Origin: Hybos culiciformis
Taxonomy: Eukaryota; Arthropoda; Insecta; Diptera; Hybotidae
Assembly (NCBI GenBank): GCA_964007475.1
Contig: OZ023275.1
Coordinates: 31,501,619-31,565,618 of the forward strand
Reading direction: 5' to 3'
Length of the DNA stretch: 64,000 bases
Shown piece by piece: positions 61,953 to 64,000 of this stretch. A program made the position numbers and the translations under genes. Within the stretch, counting starts at the first letter, position 1. The number at the start of each line of letters is the position of its first letter. The notes beneath the pieces are model-generated. The model was not told the DNA's origin. It searched no databases and saw only the letters and a list, made by a program, of their open reading frames with translations.

Positions 61953-64000
61953 ATGCATTATCTACTTATTGCAATTATTTATTTTTGCTTATTTATCAAT
62001 ATTAAAGGTGAATATTATTGCTAGGCTTGCAACCTCAATTGTTAAATTTAATAAAAAGATAGTTTGAATATTTGAAATGATTATATTTCATTGAGACTGA
62101 GATCTATTGAAACTACTGAAATTTAACATAGTTCCAACAGAGAAAAAACGGACTTCAAGAACGACCGACCAAATACCTGTATATATAATGGAGCTATATA
62201 TTTTGATTCGTTTTTATGTTTTTGATTTGAAAAAAAAAAATACTTTTGGTTTATTAATGAAAGTTTAAGAATATTTTTAACAATTATTTTCCAAAATTTT
62301 TTCATTAAAATTTAATATAAAATGAAATAAACGATTTTATGCATAAAATATTAATTATACAAAATAAAATGACAATGAAACTAAGCTGACTGTGATTTTA
62401 TTTTTCAACTAACAAAAAAAATGTTTTTTTTTTTTTAAACCAAAATCAATAATGACATAAAAGCTAAAAAGTTTAAATATAAATTTCAATATTCCCTATT
62501 TTGCTTTACTTTTTGTTTTTTTTTTTAACATCCTAAATTTAATGTTGCTGCAGATAGTAATTTTGACAGCAAAAAAAAATATATATATGTACATATATAT
62601 AACCCAAAAGCAGCCTCGGGAATAATTTGTGCACACAATATTTCCATTTTTTGAATGAAAATAGAATTTTGCCATATTTAAGCAAAATAATAATAAATAA
62701 TAATAATAATTGAAAATTGGAATTTAAAATTTATTTTTAAGCAATTTATAATTAGTTTGACACATTTGGAAAAAGATTTACAATTATTGCACATTTTGAG
62801 GTTACCATAAAATTGTGGATTTCCCGTAGAGTTTAATGATTTTAAATTACAAATCTAAACAATTAGTTTTGTTTGAAATTTAATTTATGTTGCGCGCAAT
62901 ATTCCTAAATCTATATAGAAATTGCAAAAAAAAATCTTATTTTCATATGCGGTAGGAAATAAATTTAGCGTACAGAAGATTTATTCACAGATTAACTATT
63001 AGGCAGGCATTTTAATAGAGGAAGCGATGAATTTTTTTTGAAAATTAAAGATAAATTAAGGAAAACTAGAAAACAAAAAAAAACTTTTAGATATTCAAGC
63101 TTAAAGCTGTTTATATATATTTTCATTTAATTAACTACAAACAAAACATTAGATACAATTTTAAGAATGAAGTTTATAATACTTTATTAAAAATTTTGAA
63201 TTTTACACTTTAATAAGCTAATTAGAGTTATCTATTTCCAAAAGTGTGTACAATTGGGATAATATATGCAAATAGTTGTATCTATTTATTTAATCACAAT
63301 ATTTTTGAATCCCTTTCTGTTTGAAATTTTTTATTATAAATAGTTAGTCCGTGGATAAGTAGTTCGAAAATTTATTAAACTGTGAGCGTTTTTTGTATTG
63401 TGGTTCGTTATGTTTTTGCAGTTCTCGATGCTTTCTGCTTCTGACTGAGTGTGTGAATGAAAAACTATCATTTTCCTTCTTTTCATTATAATAGCATTAC
63501 ACATTTATTGCGTGTTTATATTTTAGCAAAACCGTTTCATCATCTGGGAACAAAATTATCAATATCTAATCCGGAATGTAAGATATAATTTTCTGATTCA
63601 AATTAAACTGTTTTTTAATATTTTTGGTATTTTCTTATCTGATTTAGATGCAAAGAATTCAGAAGAAAAGGCTTCTGTAACTGCGCAATCACCAGGTAAT
63701 CATAAAGAAAATTAATGAAAAAAATTAGATTAAGTTAGGATTATATCTATAAAACTTTTTATTGAAAATTTTATTTATTTATATTTTAAAGGACTTAGCA
63801 GACAAGGAGGTATTAAGTCGTCTTTTAATGCTCGTCAACCAAGAACACAAAATCAACCAAGTGGTATATAAAATGTGTACTTTATATAATTTGGTTTTTT
63901 TTTAATTTATAGATTATTAATTTCAGTAGATATTAATTATTATCCTGACATTGATGTTAGAACTGGAGTTGATTTTACGGAAACTAAATGTAAGTAATTG
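61953..64000 (+). CDS. Secreted micro-exon gene, 5' part (61953..62007, 63527..63577, 63648..63695, 63792..63863, 63927..63989, continues)
   Basis: Exon 1 encodes a signal peptide (MHYLLIAIIYFCLFINIK) and ends in phase 1 at G|GTGAAT. Four internal exons of 51, 48, 72 and 63 nt follow; each is a multiple of 3, starts two bases into a codon and ends one base into the next. Acceptors are ..TATTTTAG, ..TGATTTAG, ..TTTTAAAG and ..ATTTCAG; donors are T|GTAAGA, G|GTAATC, G|GTATAT and T|GTAAGT. Visible introns are 1,519, 70, 96 and 63 nt. The 96 residues seen are hydrophilic, with no cysteine after the signal peptide, a Gln/Asn/Arg-rich exon (RQPRTQNQPS) and an exon with NYYPDIDVRTGVDF. The donor at the window edge shows the gene continues. 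The first intron could hide further exons. No family recognised; the layout resembles micro-exon effector-type genes, by structure only. Confidence 0.85.

Noticed and set aside
63020..63140. Extra exon of gene 2 after ..ACTATTAG
   Set aside because: The phase fits and the frame is open, but no donor site with the right phase follows.
63422..63445. Extra exon of gene 2 after the strong ..TTTTTGCAG acceptor
   Set aside because: In the required phase it hits a stop within 24 nt and before any donor.

Overview
The window is eukaryotic nuclear DNA, very probably from an insect or other arthropod. By eye about four fifths of the bases are A or T, with many poly(A)/poly(T) tracts of 10-20 nt. There is no operon structure and there are no bacterial ribosome-binding sites. 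I find spliceosomal GT-AG introns and several eukaryotic DNA transposon families (hAT, pogo/Tigger-like, Mutator-like). The order cannot be fixed from sequence alone. Very AT-rich hemipterans (aphid relatives) and some parasitoid wasps would both fit, but that is inference. Most open frames here are chance frames in AT-rich DNA, many starting at TTG or GTG rather than ATG, and I left those out.

Two host genes are well supported, both on the + strand. Gene 1 (23914-25749, two exons joined at 23977/24320) encodes a 497-residue secreted protein with a signal peptide in exon 1, acidic runs, a central segment with the only two cysteines, a charged helix and a very basic tail. Gene 2 (61953 to beyond the right edge) has a signal-peptide exon of 55 nt followed by micro-exons of 51, 48, 72 and 63 nt. 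All visible introns are in phase 1 and the last three are only 63-96 nt. The last visible exon ends in a good 5' splice site 11 bases before the window ends, so the gene continues. Both genes start with a phase-1 signal-peptide exon, both have a TATA-like motif 58-67 nt before the ATG, and neither product matches a family I recognise.

The rest is a gene-poor repeat landscape. From left to right: a 443-bp hAT MITE (2092-2534, perfect 8-bp target duplication); a minisatellite of alternating 19- and 22-bp units (5621-6016); a long hairpin (8942-9064); a hAT element with a transposase tail remnant (10924-11619); a 3.2-kb inverted-repeat element (15112-18330) holding a 103-bp tandem array and a pogo-like MITE; a CpG-dense MITE candidate (20801-20973); gene 1; a hAT element carrying a Mutator-like MITE (31906-33179 and 32581-32840, both with perfect target duplications); a second, inverted copy of the 19/22 minisatellite (36543-36683); a roughly 22-kb desert with scattered coding-like islands; an inverted-repeat element (58526-60356) interrupted by a hAT element with a perfect 8-bp duplication (58709-59570) and carrying tRNA-like Pol III boxes; then gene 2.

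The two genes could belong to one secretory class, such as salivary or venom-type products. That rests only on the signal peptides and gene structure. Short coding-like islands at about 16.2, 19.2, 22.7, 37.6, 39.8, 42.8-43.2, 44.1, 47.7-48.4 and 53.6 kb may be unrecognised exons or decayed genes. Several read well on both strands, so they are reported at low confidence.
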